Shown here piece by piece: positions 45,380-57,250 of a stretch of 64,000 bases of DNA. The notes beneath the pieces were generated by a model. The model worked only from the letters and a program-made list of their open reading frames with translations. It was not told the DNA's origin and did not search any database. Positions within the stretch are counted from its first letter, which is position 1. Each line of letters begins with the position of its first letter. Source of the DNA: Urophycis tenuis (Eukaryota > Chordata > Actinopteri > Gadiformes > Phycidae); NCBI GenBank assembly GCA_036785325.1, contig JAXIVH010000043.1:2055174-2119173 (forward strand), in the 5' to 3' direction. The position numbers were made by a program, and so were the translations under genes.

Positions 45380-48300
45380 TCACAGTAGTGCCCAGAGGGC
45401 CTCCTTGTCCTTCACGTCAGGTCCTGCCTTGCAGGGGCTTGTTCTGGGATCCATGGCTCCCCTGTGCTTCACCAGCCAGGACTTCACATACGGTGTTGGA
45501 TTGAACTTTGTGAGTGGTGGGCCATTCAGTTGAATAAACATCAAGGACGACACTGTGACCATGTGCAGACTGCATCTCAGGGGGCACATTATGATGTTCA
45601 TTAAGCTGAACCCCCTCTCACACTTAGCAGTGCTAACTGGAATGAGATGGTGGATATTCAGGAGTGGTGCAAGGTTTTCTGGAATGATGCTTGAGTTATC
45701 CTTGAAATCCCTTAAGCCTTCAAGACATTTTCTGTCATCAAGTCTGAACCTTTTGGCAAGTTGTTTCACATTAAATTCCCCATACGGTTCCTGTAGGGGA
45801 ACAGGCCAGTTTGCTGGAAGAAGAACTTTAAAGTGGTCCAGTAATTCACTGTACTGGGCTTTTCAGCTGACCCACTTTGTTGCCTAGATGAAACTGTAGT
45901 GAACAATATGTCCTCCAGGTTCTCCATGAGTGAGTGAAGGAACTCTGATGAGTTTATCTGCCTTGCCTTGCTTCTTAGGTGAATTCCATTAAACGTATGT
46001 TTTTCTGCAGCTTGAAGGGCCTCCTGCCTTCTGTCACCTGGACAGGTAATCACTGATGAAACCATATGAATTGTTCGTCTCATTAATGTGTTTGCTCTTG
46101 TGAGGGTCATTCCTCTTTCTTGCAAGTTTAAAGAGAGGTGGGAGCTCTCCTCTAATGTGTCATACATGAGGGCTAAATCACATATGCTATTCCTCTTGCT
46201 CCATTTTGGTCATAAGACCCTGTACATGGCCTTGTCATTTTCATCTCTTGTGACATCCACTGAAGCAGCATTGAAGTGGTGATACAGGGCATTGTAGGAA
46301 GTCTATACAGCTTTCACAGTTCTAAAACTGCTGGCTGCCCATCTGACATAATAATAATAATAATACATTTTATTTATAAAGCACTTTACATTTAAACAAT
46401 CTCAAAGTGCTACAGTGCAAGCTTAAAAGAAAAGAGGGGCACAAGTTAATAAATGTTAAAAAAAGGCAATAAAATTAGTAGAAAGCTTTCCTGAAAAAAT
46501 TAGTCTTTAGGCTATGTTTGAAGGCATCAGTGGTCTGTGGGGCCCATCTGACATAATAATAATAATACATTTTATTTATAAAGCACTTTACATTTAAACA
46601 ATCTCAAAGTGCTATAGTGCAAGCTTAAAAGAAAAGAGGGGCACAAGTTAATAAATGTTAAAAAAGGCAATAAAATTAGTAGAAAGCTTTCCTGAAAAAA
46701 TTAGTCTTTAGGCTATGTTTGAAGGCATCAGTGGTCTGTGGGGCCCTCAGATGGTCTGGGAGGGCGTTCCACAGCCTTGGAGCTGCAGAACAGATGGCCC
46801 GGTCACCCATGGTACGGAGCTTGGTTCTGGGAGCTTTGAGGGTGTGTGAAGCTGCGGATCGAAGGGTGCGTGTGTGTGGGGGTGGGGGGTGAGGAGTTCT
46901 TTGAGGTATTGGGGGGCATGTCCGTGAATGCACTGGTGGGTGAGGAGGGAGACCTTGTATTCAATCCTGAGTGGGACAGGGAGCCAGTGGAGAGATTTGA
47001 GGATGGGGGTGATGTGGTCGAATTTGCGCACCCTCATCAGGATCCTGGCAGCGCTCTTCTGGATGTATTGCAGTTTCTGGATATTCCTGCCAGAGATCCC
47101 GATGAGTGCATTGCAGTAGTCTAGCCTGGAGGAGACAAAGGCGTGGACGAGCTTCTCTGCATCAGCCAGGGTAAGGGTTGGGCGGAGTTTGGCTATGTTC
47201 CTGAGGTGATAGAAGGATGTTTTACAGAGAAATTTGATGTGGGTGACATCAAGGACCCTCCCAATCTTTGGCAGATTTACTTCAAGTTGTTGTGCATGCT
47301 CAGCCAGTTCCTGGCAGTTTTTTGGTGACCTGTGGTACAGTGTGTAAATTCTGTCTAAAAAAAGACTTGAAATGATTGACATTGTTAGTTTGCTTGACTG
47401 TGTCCCCAACTGCCAATTCCAGCCTATGGTTTTAGGCAGTGCCACACAATGAGATGTGGATGCAGGAGTTGTAGACGTGCAGCTACCCCTGACTTCCTGC
47501 CCAGCATGGCACTTGCTCCATCACTGGCAAACGCAATAAAATTTTCTTTGATGAAATCTTCATTCATTCCCCAAGTCTGGAGGCACCGTAGTAAACTCTT
47601 AGTTATATTCTCAGCCGACTGGCTTTCCAGCTCCACCAAATCAAGAAATATTACCAGGGCTGATTTCTAGCTTAGAGTTGTTGATTCATCAATCAAAACA
47701 CTAAACTTTTGTTCTTCAGCTACTATGTTATTCATTACTTTCTTTCTCATTTCATCAGTTATGTGGTCTATTATATTTTTTGCAGTATATCTGGAATGAA
47801 GAGTGATACTCATGTCAAGACCATTTTCTTGCTGGAGTGCCACAAGTTTGTGGTAGTCTGTGAATGGCCTGCTCTTCTTTGCTGTTTGAAACAGTGAGGC
47901 TGTCTTCTGTGCTTCACTCTCCACTTGTTTTTGTATGGAAACATCTATTGTGTGTTTTGTGTTAACTATGTCTTTGGCTGCCTTGTGGCTCTTTGATGTT
48001 GTGTTTGAAAATTTTTGCTTCTCAAGCATGACAGCTGATATTGGTGATCACCATTGCGACTGTATGTGACTTTAGTGGCTGCCCATTCATTTGAGAGACA
48101 AATTCCTGTTTCTTTAAACACTCCAAGGTCTTTCACTTTTTTGCAAATTTTGCATCCAAGATATTCACCATTGACAATAAGCCATGTTTTTTTTTTTTTA
48201 AGTGTGTGTGTTGTTTTTCTGTCCAGATATGTGGGTGGCATCTGCTCTCTATTTCTCCGCTCACTGCGTCTTCATCTCAGTCTCAGATTCTTATTTTTCT

Positions 48301-48610
48301 GTATCTCCCTCTACATCAGATTCTAATTCAGATTCTCCACTCTCCACCTCTCCTGCCCCTGTTTCTTCTCTTACTCCTCTCATACTACCTGTTTCTTCAT
48401 CTTCTCCCTTTAGTTCATCTTTCTCTGTCTCCCCTTTCTCTGTTTCTTCATTCTCTGTTGGTCTTCTTTCATTTCCTCCTCTTTCCTCTTCTCCACTGTC
48501 ATTTGTTCTCTCACCAGCCTCCTCACTCTTTCTCCTCTCTCTATTTGACCTCCTGGTGTTTCTCCTCTCCCTGTGCTCTCTGCATCATTGCCTGTCCCAT
48601 TACTGCCTGA
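45380..48610 (-). pseudogene. KIAA1586-like hAT transposase, broken by a LINE
   Basis: Minus-strand blocks: about 48610-48290, acidic low-complexity N-terminus; 48241-47966, TWLIVNGEYLGCKICKKVKD and NEWAATKV, a finger-like segment; 48029-47667, KSRPFTDYHKLVALQQENGL and KFSVLIDESTTLS; 47639-47424, FASDGASAMLGRKSGVAARL and LHPHLIVWHCLKP; 47445-47247, SLFLDRIYTLYHRSPKNCQE and LPKIGRVLD; then, past the LINE, AASSFRTVKAV (46336) and 46167-45380 with HLIPVSTAKCERGFSLMNII, the dimerisation motif. Stops such as that after STTLS and frame changes show decay. The closest family I recall is KIAA1586 and its fish relatives. Confidence 0.8.
46350..47243 (-). mobile_element. L2-like LINE fragment inserted in the KIAA1586-like hAT
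   Basis: The coding block reads TSFYHLRNIAKLRPTLTLAD, KLVHAFVSSRLDYCNALIGI, QKSAARILMRVRKFDHITPI and SLHWLPVPLRIEYK, then in a second frame PRTKLRTMGDRAICSAAPRL to 46676. The 3' tail is (ATT)n/(TAA)n at 46350-46364. TGACAT occurs at 46344-46349 and 47244-47249 as target duplication. Only the C-terminal part of a LINE ORF is present. The last 205 bp including hAT flank is tandemly duplicated (46337-46541 and 46542-46744). Confidence 0.8.
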
Positions 48611-48619
48611 AAAAATATG

Positions 48620-50160
48620 TTGAATTTAAGGGCGCATCCACATGGAGACGATTTTCGAGTGAAACCGCATAGGTTGTGCATTTAGGCTGACCGTAACGGT
48701 GGATCCGGCGTTTTCGGTGCCTGAAAACGCACTTTTTTTAAACTAGGTCCAAGGATGGAAAAGTCAAAAACGTTTCAGGTTTTGGATTTGTGTGGACACC
48801 AGAAACGCAAATGATGATGTCATCGGCCAGAGTCGGAGCGAAATAAATGTGGAGGATATGCCTTTAGAATGACTCTAGAAATGAATTAAACAATAAATAT
48901 GGTTATTTATCTCCTTTTGGATTGGTCTCCATGAATGAACCATTTAATGGGCGGGTAAGTGAAATCGTGCAGACAGAGGCTTCAGGGACATTTCAGGCTG
49001 TCTGTGGAGGTTTGACCCATCTGAGTGTCTGATTGGTTTGCGGATTGTGAAGTGGTGCTCCGTTTTCCCAAAAGTTGAATCTGGCACAACTTCTCTCCCG
49101 GACGCCGGCAACTTTTTTTTTTTTTGGCTGTAACCCCTGCGTTGCGGGCTGCCAGCGCAGAAACACACTACCCTCCACTGGAATTAATTGAAAAACGTCA
49201 CCGGCATCTGGCTTCCCTATCCCTGTCTGAACGCGGGCTAACACTGGAAGGGCTGGAATTTCAAAACTAAGCGGTCATTTTGGCCACTAGATTTAGCTTA
49301 GTAGAGACTTTGTATTACAGCTCTGTTTACAAATATGTCACCTTTCTTGAAGTGAACAAACCCCTCGGTGGATGTTTGAATAGAGTTGAGTTGGGGAGAC
49401 TAACACAGCCAAGTAAACATGTAACCCATGTTAAAACAAGACAAATAGGAATAAATAGTTAAAAAGCTACATAAATATAATTTAATGTAAATTAGTTAGT
49501 TAATAAAAAATGTTAACACAGCAATAATTAAATGTTGAAGATTAAAAGTACGTTGACAGAAAATTCATGTCGCTGCCCTTTAAGGGTTTAGTGACACTGC
49601 AGCAGACACCTGAGGAAGAGAACAGAGGAGAGATCAGAGAAAACGAGCGGTGATTAAAAAGCAGAAAAAGTTGATTTTGCAGTTTGAAAAACATAACTTA
49701 CCTGGTCAGGAACTGACAGGGATTTTATGAGAACTAAGCCACACTGGTTTTGGTGCGTTTTGTGTTTATTTTCTTGCATTTTTGCCGTGTTGTATTTTTC
49801 TTTCTGGCGGAGAGCTAACGCTAAAAACGTAGCTGTTTACAAGGAAATACTCCATCATAAACTGTTTACCAGTTAATATTTTGGGTTTATGAAGCTGTGA
49901 ATGTTATACAAGTGTATGTAAGCTGAGTAAATGAAAGATATGTGCTGTAGTTCGTGGGAGACGGAGCCGTGAGTTAAAAGAGACCGCTCCGCGCCATTCT
50001 TTTAGATGAAAAAACACAGTAGCAGTAACATTATAACTCAGAGACTGAAACATTTATTTGTATAATTTGAGGATTTGAAAATAGATTTATTGTGTTTGTG
50101 ACCTGTTACACAGGTCGGGTTTTTTGCTTGGTTTGAACTTGAAGCTTGGTCGGAGGGAGA
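48620..50160. other. No recognised gene; possible MITE part
   Basis: GCGCATCCACATGGAGACG at 48630 looks like a hAT-type MITE terminus and GAAAACGC recurs after it, but no opposite end was found. The rest, up to the Harbinger MITE, contains no recognisable coding block on either strand. A run of about 15 T bases is at 49111-49126. Confidence 0.35.
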
Positions 50161-50164
50161 ACTG

Positions 50165-50558
50165 GGCTGCATCCGAATACTCATACTTGACTGCTATATA
50201 GTATGCATTTTGTAGTATGTGACAAATATAGAATGCTTAGTACGCATTGTGTAGTAGGCAAAAAGTTTCTGAATGCTTACTACCGCCACAGTGTACAACG
50301 GTAGGTCACTACGCTATCCCACAATTCAGCGGGAGTCTGGTAACCGAAGAAGAACGCACAGAGAAAATTAAAAAAAATAACAGCAGCGATATCAAGAGCC
50401 ATTCGCGCAGAAAGATACATTTTAATTCACTAGTAACAACGACAAGACGGAAAACTATGAGGTAAATTATCGGAGGTGACTTTTTAATTTTGACAGCATC
50501 TGATTTGCTGCACACAGAGGGGAAATATGGCATCTCCAAATATCCGGTGGCGTTTTCA
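50165..50558. mobile_element. Truncated second copy of the Harbinger MITE
   Basis: Begins with the same terminus as the element at 2075 (GGCTGCATCCGAATAC) and follows it, with indels, to CATCTCCAAATATCCGG near 50553. The right-hand end with the second inverted repeat is absent. The following 50560-51088 has no recognisable content apart from a T-run at 50728. Confidence 0.85.
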
Positions 50559-51088
50559 TTTCGTTTTTGAGTTAAATGGAGAAGAGAGAGGATTCAGTGG
50601 ATTGGGTTTGTGCTTGGAGAAATGCTGCAGACCAGAGTTCAAAAGGAAACCTGTACGCTACCCTCGGCCAGTCTTCCCATGTGTTGTATTTTTAACAAAG
50701 TTACATTTATGAAGTTGCAGCATTTGCTCTTTTTTTTTTTGTGAATTATAAGTGGTTAACTTAAACCAAGTAGGATCGGACGGTCGATTCAAACGAGTGA
50801 GAGAGAGGGATTTGATTTATAACAGCCTGTTATGATGGGCTAATTGCTGTGTGTGTGTACTGCCTATATTTCTGTCACTAATGCCAATCCAATACATTTT
50901 ATTATGGTCTTTCTTTATGCCAGCCTCCCAGTGTTGAGCTCCAGACCGGCTGCTATTGTGTGTATAGATTTGACTGAAAAGAGGTTGCCAGATCTGACCA
51001 GGTATGGATGTGAATTCAGCAGATTTTGTGTGTGACCTCATGCTGGAAAACTGTCTGCTAAGAAATACTGCCAATCCAGCCTTAAAAT

Positions 51089-51325
51089 GTGCATTCAGCA
51101 GATTTTTAATAGATTGTCAAAGAAACCAGAAATTAAGTGCATGTGAATTCAGCAGATTTTTAATTGATTATAGAAGAAACCAGAAATTAAGTGCATGTTA
51201 ATTCAGCAGATTTTTAATTGATTATAGAAGAAACCAGAAATTAAGTGCATGTTAATTCAGCAGATTTTTAAATGATTGTAAAAGAAACCAGAAATTAAGT
51301 GCATGTTAATTCAGCAGATTTTTTT
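51089..51325. repeat. 54-bp minisatellite, about 4.5 copies
   Basis: A unit with AATTCAGCAGATTTTTAATT, GATTATAGAAGAAACCAGAA and ATTAAGTGCAT. It ends about 35 bp before the C-terminal end of the hAT gene on its right. An isolated GAATTCAGCAGATTTTG copy lies at 51010. Confidence 0.95.
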
Positions 51326-51359
51326 CATGAACGTGTGTGTGACAGACTGGACAACTATC

Positions 51360-54252
51360 ACCTAGTCTGCCTCAAAATGCACCAAAGAGATGTGACCGCC
51401 TCTCTGAGGCCCCAATGAAGGCCACAGCTATTTGCTCTCTCTTAATAGCTTGGAGTTTCTCCCTGTGGACGTGGCAGACTGACACACTGTTGAGCCTGCA
51501 CTGTGTCATCGTGGAGCGGAGCCAGGTCTTCAGACGGTGCAGCGCACTGAAACTCCGCTCAGCTTCACAAGAAGACGCAGGGACCACAAGAAACAGCCTA
51601 ATGAGAGTCTCCACCTGATGAAAAAGCCGTCTTACTTCTGGCACCATGGTCGTGAGGAGCTGACTGGCCTCCTGGCAAGAAGTGAACTGGTAGCTTGCTT
51701 TCAGCATAGCCAGTTGCACTTGCAGCAGCTCGGCGTCCAACTCCGGATACCGCTCCACTGCCTCACTGCACTCTCCTGTCAGAAGGTGTTCCTCCAACTT
51801 GGCCAGATAGCCAAGGCCCTCCTGGTGGAACCTGTCATCCAGCTGAGTGACCGCTGTATTGGTGGTGCAGAAAAACTGTACTCTAAAGTACTCCTCGGCA
51901 GAAGACGGGATGTGGCTCTTTGCCGGCCCACCATATCTGCTGGAAGGTTTCCTCACATGTGGCACCTTTATTGGCTCGAGGTCAAAAGATGTGGTGAGTT
52001 CTACAGCTCTTGATTAAAGGCTCATAAATGAATCACCTGTTCTCCTTGCCACTAACGCTTTCTTGGTGCAATCCACAGCCTGTAACATCCTGCCAATTGA
52101 CACTGCTCTCCCTTGCAAGCTCCTATTGAGGCCTTCCAGCTTCAGCAGGATATCCTGCCCCAGTACAAGACCAAGGACGGTGGTGCCTTTGTGAAAATGG
52201 TCAAGAAGGCCTCTTGCTATAGGAGCCAAGACACTCCCTTTAGCTGAAGCCATCTCCTCTTGTGCAGCCAGGACCACCTCATATTGCGCAAGGACTGACT
52301 TAATGGCTGGTGTGCGCACAGTCCATCTTGTGGCACACAACGGCTTAATTGTAGTGAACGAGCCGTTTTCAGATACGGCTATCTGTTTGAAGATGGTCTT
52401 GAACTTCCCAGACTGGCCAAACAAACAACCCAGGTCATGGATCCACTGAAGGGCATCGCTCACAACTGGTGCGGATGAGGAGACTGCCTGAGTGACCAGG
52501 TTCACACAATGTGGCCCACAGTGGACGAAAGTGGCAAGCGGCTGCGCTCTGCGGACCAAAGCTTGCATCCCAGATTTGTGCCCCGACATGTTTGCCACTC
52601 CGTCATATGTTTGGCCACGAAGACCCGAGAGTGGGAGGTTGAGGCGGAGCAGCACATCGGAGGCAATTTTCCAAAGATGCGCGCCAGTGGACGAAAGTGG
52701 CAAGCGGCTGCGCTCTGCGGACCAAAGCTTGCATCCCAGATTTGTGCCCCGACATGTTTGCCGCTCCATCATATGTTTGGCCACGAAGACCCGAGAGTGG
52801 GAGGTTGAGGCGGAGCAGCACATCGGAGGCAATTTTCCAAAGATGCGCGCCAGTTGTCGAAGAGGCCTCGTACATCCCCACAAACTCCTTCCTTGGCGCC
52901 AGGTCTTTGTCGACATAGCGGAGGCAGATGGAGATCTGCTCCGTTCCACTGATGTCCTGGGTTCCATTCATTATGAGCGAGTACTGCAGCACAGGTAAGG
53001 TAGATATTTCCCCAACTATCCCCCTTATTATGGTGTTTCCCATAATGTTTAACATCTCATTTTGTACATCAGGGCCGGTGTAGGAATGATTTTTCTGCAG
53101 CCAGCTTGAGGTCATCCTCCGCCTTATCCTTGAGATAGGTCTGGAAGTTTCCCTCCTCTTTGGAATGGCCGCTAAGAGCCAAGCCCTGCTTCGACAGATA
53201 CCTCACAGCACCTAAAATTTGTAACAGAGCAGACCTGGCTGCTTCTTGGGCACTTGCTGATGGGCTGCAAAGTTGATTTCTGACAGAATTGTGTAAGTGC
53301 TTGTGTTACGAATCCACTCGCCACATGGATGAGCAACACAATTGAGTCCAGACGTCAGGTTTTGAGGGAAAAGCCGTGATTTTTATTAGTTCCATTGCCT
53401 ATGCTTCGGGATGAAATTAGCACAGGCAAACTTTTCCCATAAAACAAATAACAAGGACAAATTGCAAAATGATAGGAAAGGGAAAAACGAGTAAAGAAAA
53501 ACCTCAATCTTATTTACTAACAGTGGGGAATCTAGACTGTCTCCCGTTCCAAAGGGCACAGATCGCTCCCAAGAAAAGTAAAAGGTGAGGGTTCCGCTCT
53601 AACTACGCTACCCTCCCTGAGCCTACAACTAAAACGTGAGGAAGTTTGCAATTGCCCCAATAATACAGAAATACCGACTGCACGAACCACCAGCCAGTCG
53701 CAGCGAGGACAACGCAAGAGTGAGAGAGGACGACATTTTGGAACTCGGCCAGCTTTTATACACGTGTGCCGGCCACCAATCACATCGTCACTCCTGGGCT
53801 AGTGGTTTAGCTCCGCCCAGTCGCCACCTACAGGCAGGAACAGAGAAGAACCAAGAAAACACACACACCCGTAACAGCTTGTATGTATTGACCGCTATGC
53901 TGTGTGCCTCGCTACCCTCATGCCGACTGAAAGCTTCCCTTCCCTTTCTCCAGTTTCTGAAGCCTGATGAAATGAAGGTTGGCTCTGCACTTTTGGCTAA
54001 GGTGGAGGTTTTCTGTGCAAAGGTGTTCATGCAATGGATACACAAAACCCCCTTAAGTTGATGGCTGTAGTGTAGCCACGGGACCGCTTCATACCAACTA
54101 TCCTGGAACCTTAGTGTACGATTTGGCAGTGTTAGTGGCTCATTATCCCTGGCACTGGGCTGGTACGGGCAGTCCAAAGGATGTTCGAGCTGGATCCCCT
54201 CAATTTGAGTAGCTGGCTGCTCCTGTAATGTAATTAGTTCATTGAATATCAA
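51360..54252 (-). pseudogene. TTF-finger hAT transposase with internal duplication and solo LTR
   Basis: Minus strand, N- to C-terminus: 54252-53882, RTLRFQDSWYEAVPWLHYSH and GVLCIHCMNTFAQKTSTL with RHEGSEAHSIAV, a TTF-type finger; a solo LTR; about 53298-53086, AVRYLSKQGLALSGHSKEEG and LKDKAEDDLKLAA; 53115-52603, TGPDVQNEMLNIMGNTIIRG, GTEQISICLRYVDKDL and GQTYDGAANMSGHKSGMQAL; 52967-52014, FVHCGPHCVNLVTQAV, IKPLCATRWTVRTPAIKSVL; 51965-51372, SYQFTSCQEASQLLTTMVPE and ASSCEAERSFSALHRLKTWL, the dimerisation motif. A 166-bp tandem duplication (52521-52686, 52687-52852) shifts the frame. It is related to, but not the same as, the element at 30803-34200. Confidence 0.85.
53304..53876 (-). mobile_element. 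Solo gypsy-type LTR with GCTTG duplication
   Basis: A 573-bp LTR starting TGTTACG and ending CGTAACA on either strand, flanked by GCTTG (53299-53303 and 53877-53881). On the minus strand it has TATAAAAGC near 53757 and an AATAAA near 53380, so this is its sense. It lies in the hAT transposase between the finger and AVRYL blocks. Ends are the same heptamer as the Gmr1-like LTR at 56397. Confidence 0.9.
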
Positions 54253-54268
54253 TTAAGGGGTAATTGGG

Positions 54269-54482
54269 TAGTAGTTTAGTTAATGGAATCATTTTTGTAA
54301 AAAGTTCTTTGTGTAAATTATGTAGTAGTTTAGAAAATTTAATCATTTCTGTAAAAAGTTATTTGTGTTAATTATGTAGTAGTTTAGAAAACTTAATCAT
54401 TTTTGTAAAAAGTTCTTTGTGTAAATTATGTAGTAGTTTAGAAAATTTAATCATTTTTGTAAAAAGTTCTTTGTGTAAATAA
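54269..54482. repeat. 55-bp minisatellite, about 4 copies
   Basis: A unit with TAGTAGTTTAGAAAATTTAA, TCATTTTTGTAAAAAGTTCT and TTGTGTAAATTATG. It starts 17 bp upstream of the hAT start codon region at 54252. Confidence 0.95.
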
Positions 54483-56396
54483 TTGTACATGATGTAGCAA
54501 GTATGTTGTTGTAGCATGCACCCACTGACAGTGATTACTGCAGGCCTTCCCATGCTTAATCAACAGAGGTTAAAGGTCTGTGCTCTCTCAAACAGATGCC
54601 AAGTCCACCAGGTAGGTGGATGATTGAGGAGGTTTCTGTTTTATGTTTGATTTTGTTTGTTGCTGTCTGTTTATTTGAATTGTATCAATTTTTTCTCCAA
54701 ATATATGCAGACCTCACCTCATCATGCTCATCCGTCTGTTCCTCCCTATCTGTGTTTATTTCAAATGTACCTGGGACCTGTTCCTGATATAAACCATGTA
54801 AAAATAAGTAATCAGTAAGTTCTTGTTCCTGAAAATTCAAACAAATACAGTGATTGATGGTATCTTATGTGATTTCGCCCCATCTAATTTTTATTGAGAT
54901 TTTTACAATGCCTGCATTTCTCCTTTTAGGACCTTGTTTTTGAATGTGCTACCTCACCTCTTCACTGTTCGTCACCAGTTCCTGCCTTTCATTTAGTCCT
55001 GCACTGAGTTCCTGTTACTGATAAAACAAATAAAATGTGTTGATTCCATTGATTTTGTCCTGTTTTCATTTTGATTGTGGTTTTAGGTGGTGTACACCCA
55101 ACAGTCTATAACAGTTCTTGTAACATCTTATCTTTTATCCAAAACGTACATTTAATAAATAACTAATATTAAGTAATTGGTTTGGCTACAACATGGGTTT
55201 CAGGTCATTGTGTTGTTGGTATGGTAAAAATGATACAGGTGTCATACGGACATCTAGTGGTGGGTCTGCAAACTGTGAATCAGCGGCAGTCAAGAGGACC
55301 ACCACGACTGGAAGGATCATGGCTCATGAGCCAAGTAAAAGTGTTTGTAGTTGCCAGCAATAGATGAGAGATTTGTTCAGCCCTCCATTAATAAATCCAT
55401 ACTCTTGTTATCCAAATTCATATATTTATTAAAATAGGAAAGCTATTTTTAAGCATGCTACTAGCCATAGCCAACACTGTGTGCCGCTAGCAACAGTTAG
55501 CTAGCTAGCTAGCTAGCTGTTGCTAGTAACGTGTCTGTCAAGAAGAATGACTGATTAGGTTATTCATTTAGCCGATCGTAAGATACCAACACACTTACTG
55601 AAGGTCTACATGACTGCTTGGCTTTTAAAAAAGCTTTGATGTCCAGTCCACTACTTTTGGACATGATGAGGTATTCCTCTCAGACGTTAACGTTAGACAA
55701 TCACGCTCTTTTAAAAAAAATAATGTCGTGAATGTAGATGTCCCCTCTGCGACACCGTAGTTTATTTATTTTTTAAATGAGCTGACCGCTTGGCATGGAC
55801 AGGAAACGAGGCATCGTATGATCATATCACCTACTCTTTATTTTATCTGATGCAATGAGCCAGGTATCATAGACGAGCAAGACATTGATTTTAGCCTGCA
55901 TAGGCTACAGTATACAGCACCATACCAGGTTGCTAGTGCCATGGACTATATCAAAGTGATAACCTGTAGAAGAACAAATGGATGGTGTACACAGCATGGA
56001 TGCAGACCACTGACACAGGTAAGACGCAATATGTTTATTACTTATTTGCTGGTGGTGTTGTGGCTAGGTTTTGTCTTGTGCATTTTGCTGGGCAAGTGAT
56101 GGGCTGTTTAAACTCTTCTCGACTTGTTGTCATTAATGTTAGCCTTAGCCACCAACTTAGTTATGGTTTGTGATTGTACAGCAAGCATTGGTATTGGAGA
56201 TGATCGTGGAGTAGTCAGTATCTTGTTTAATTTTTGCTTGAATCTATTGCTGAATTCTGGAATAGTTGTGATGATGATGGGGATTGCATATCAGCATATG
56301 CTTTTAAGTTTTGGTCAGGAATGCCTGATGTAGATTGGATGGATGCATATTGTGGTGTGATATGTTGGTCTGTGCGAGTCGTGCCACACATTTTTG
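54483..56396. other. No recognised gene
   Basis: About 1.9 kb between the minisatellite and the gypsy 5' LTR. The only structure is a near-perfect 41-bp palindrome built on repeated AGCT at 55486-55526. No coding blocks or terminal repeats were recognised. Confidence 0.4.
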
Positions 56397-56779
56397 TGTT
56401 ACGTGCCGTGTGGTTTCTTTGTTGTGTTCTCTTTTCATTAGGTACTGCCCTCCTGTTCCCCCACTGATTAGCGCAGCTGTGGCCCATCAGGCCTGATGGT
56501 TAAGAACCCCGACGGGCAGTTGGCCCGGGGGGGAGGTGTGCTGAACGTAGCTGTGTGTCCGTGTCAGCATCAGAGTCGGGTGGTACTGCTCAGCAGTGCG
56601 GTTTTGGTTCCCCTGATCACCATCATCGTCCGTTTTCCCGTGGTGGGGAAACTCGTCCTTGGTTTACTCCTGAATAAATTGGCTTCTAATTTGGATCCCT
56701 GTTGTTCTGGTGTACTTTGGTTATACTTTGTTTCTGCTAGTTGCGTCCCTCACCCCTAGGCACAATCGGGATCGTAACA
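56397..56779 (+). repeat. 5' LTR of the Gmr1-like element
   Basis: A 383-bp LTR, TGTTACG...CGTAACA. AATAAA is at about 56674. Preceding TTTTG (56392-56396) may be one half of a target duplication, but the other half is outside the window. No clear TATA box. Confidence 0.8.
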
Positions 56780-56783
56780 GTTT

Positions 56784-56801
56784 TGGGGGCTCGTCCGGGA
56801 T
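56784..56801 (+). other. Primer binding site, tRNA-Pro type
   Basis: TGGGGGCTCGTCCGGGAT starts 4 bp after the LTR. This is the 18-base sequence complementary to the 3' end of tRNA-Pro, well known as the primer site of murine leukaemia viruses. The leader 56802-57250 that follows is GT-rich and has no other recognisable signal. Confidence 0.88.
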
Positions 56802-57250
56802 CCTGGTCCGGTTTTCGCTCACGGTGAGTAGTGGTGTCTGAGTGCCCTCAGCTGGCAGTGCGTGGCTTCCCCAGTTAAGTCAGGTGAGTGTCCAGCTGGG
56901 CTGAGTAATCAGCCTCTCCAACGGGCACTCTTTTGTTGTTTTGCCTTTTTTATTTTCGGGGTTAACTCTGGGCGGGGAATCTATTCTCCAAAGGGGGCTG
57001 GCTTGTCAGGGTTTCGGCCGCTGATGTTTTTGCCTGTAAGACGCCTCGAGCCCGGCACACCTCAGAAGATAGTTAGGTAAGTTTGTGTTAGGCAGGTTCT
57101 GGGGAGGTTTGCGTTGATTGTTTGGTACCGTTGCTGTTGGTCTCCGAAATCATATTTGCCGTGTTTGTATCCGGTGGTGTGGCAGCCGCGTAGCTGTGTG
57201 TTTACTGTGTGTGGGTGTGTGTCGTGCTTTTCACAAGGTGTGTGGGAAGC

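Noticed and set aside
48202..48672. Plus-strand Ser/Leu-rich frames of 134-156 codons
   Set aside because: They are antisense to the acidic N-terminal part of the KIAA1586-like transposase.
56862..57080. 72-codon frame between primer site and gag
   Set aside because: It lies in the retrotransposon leader, with no gag-like content.
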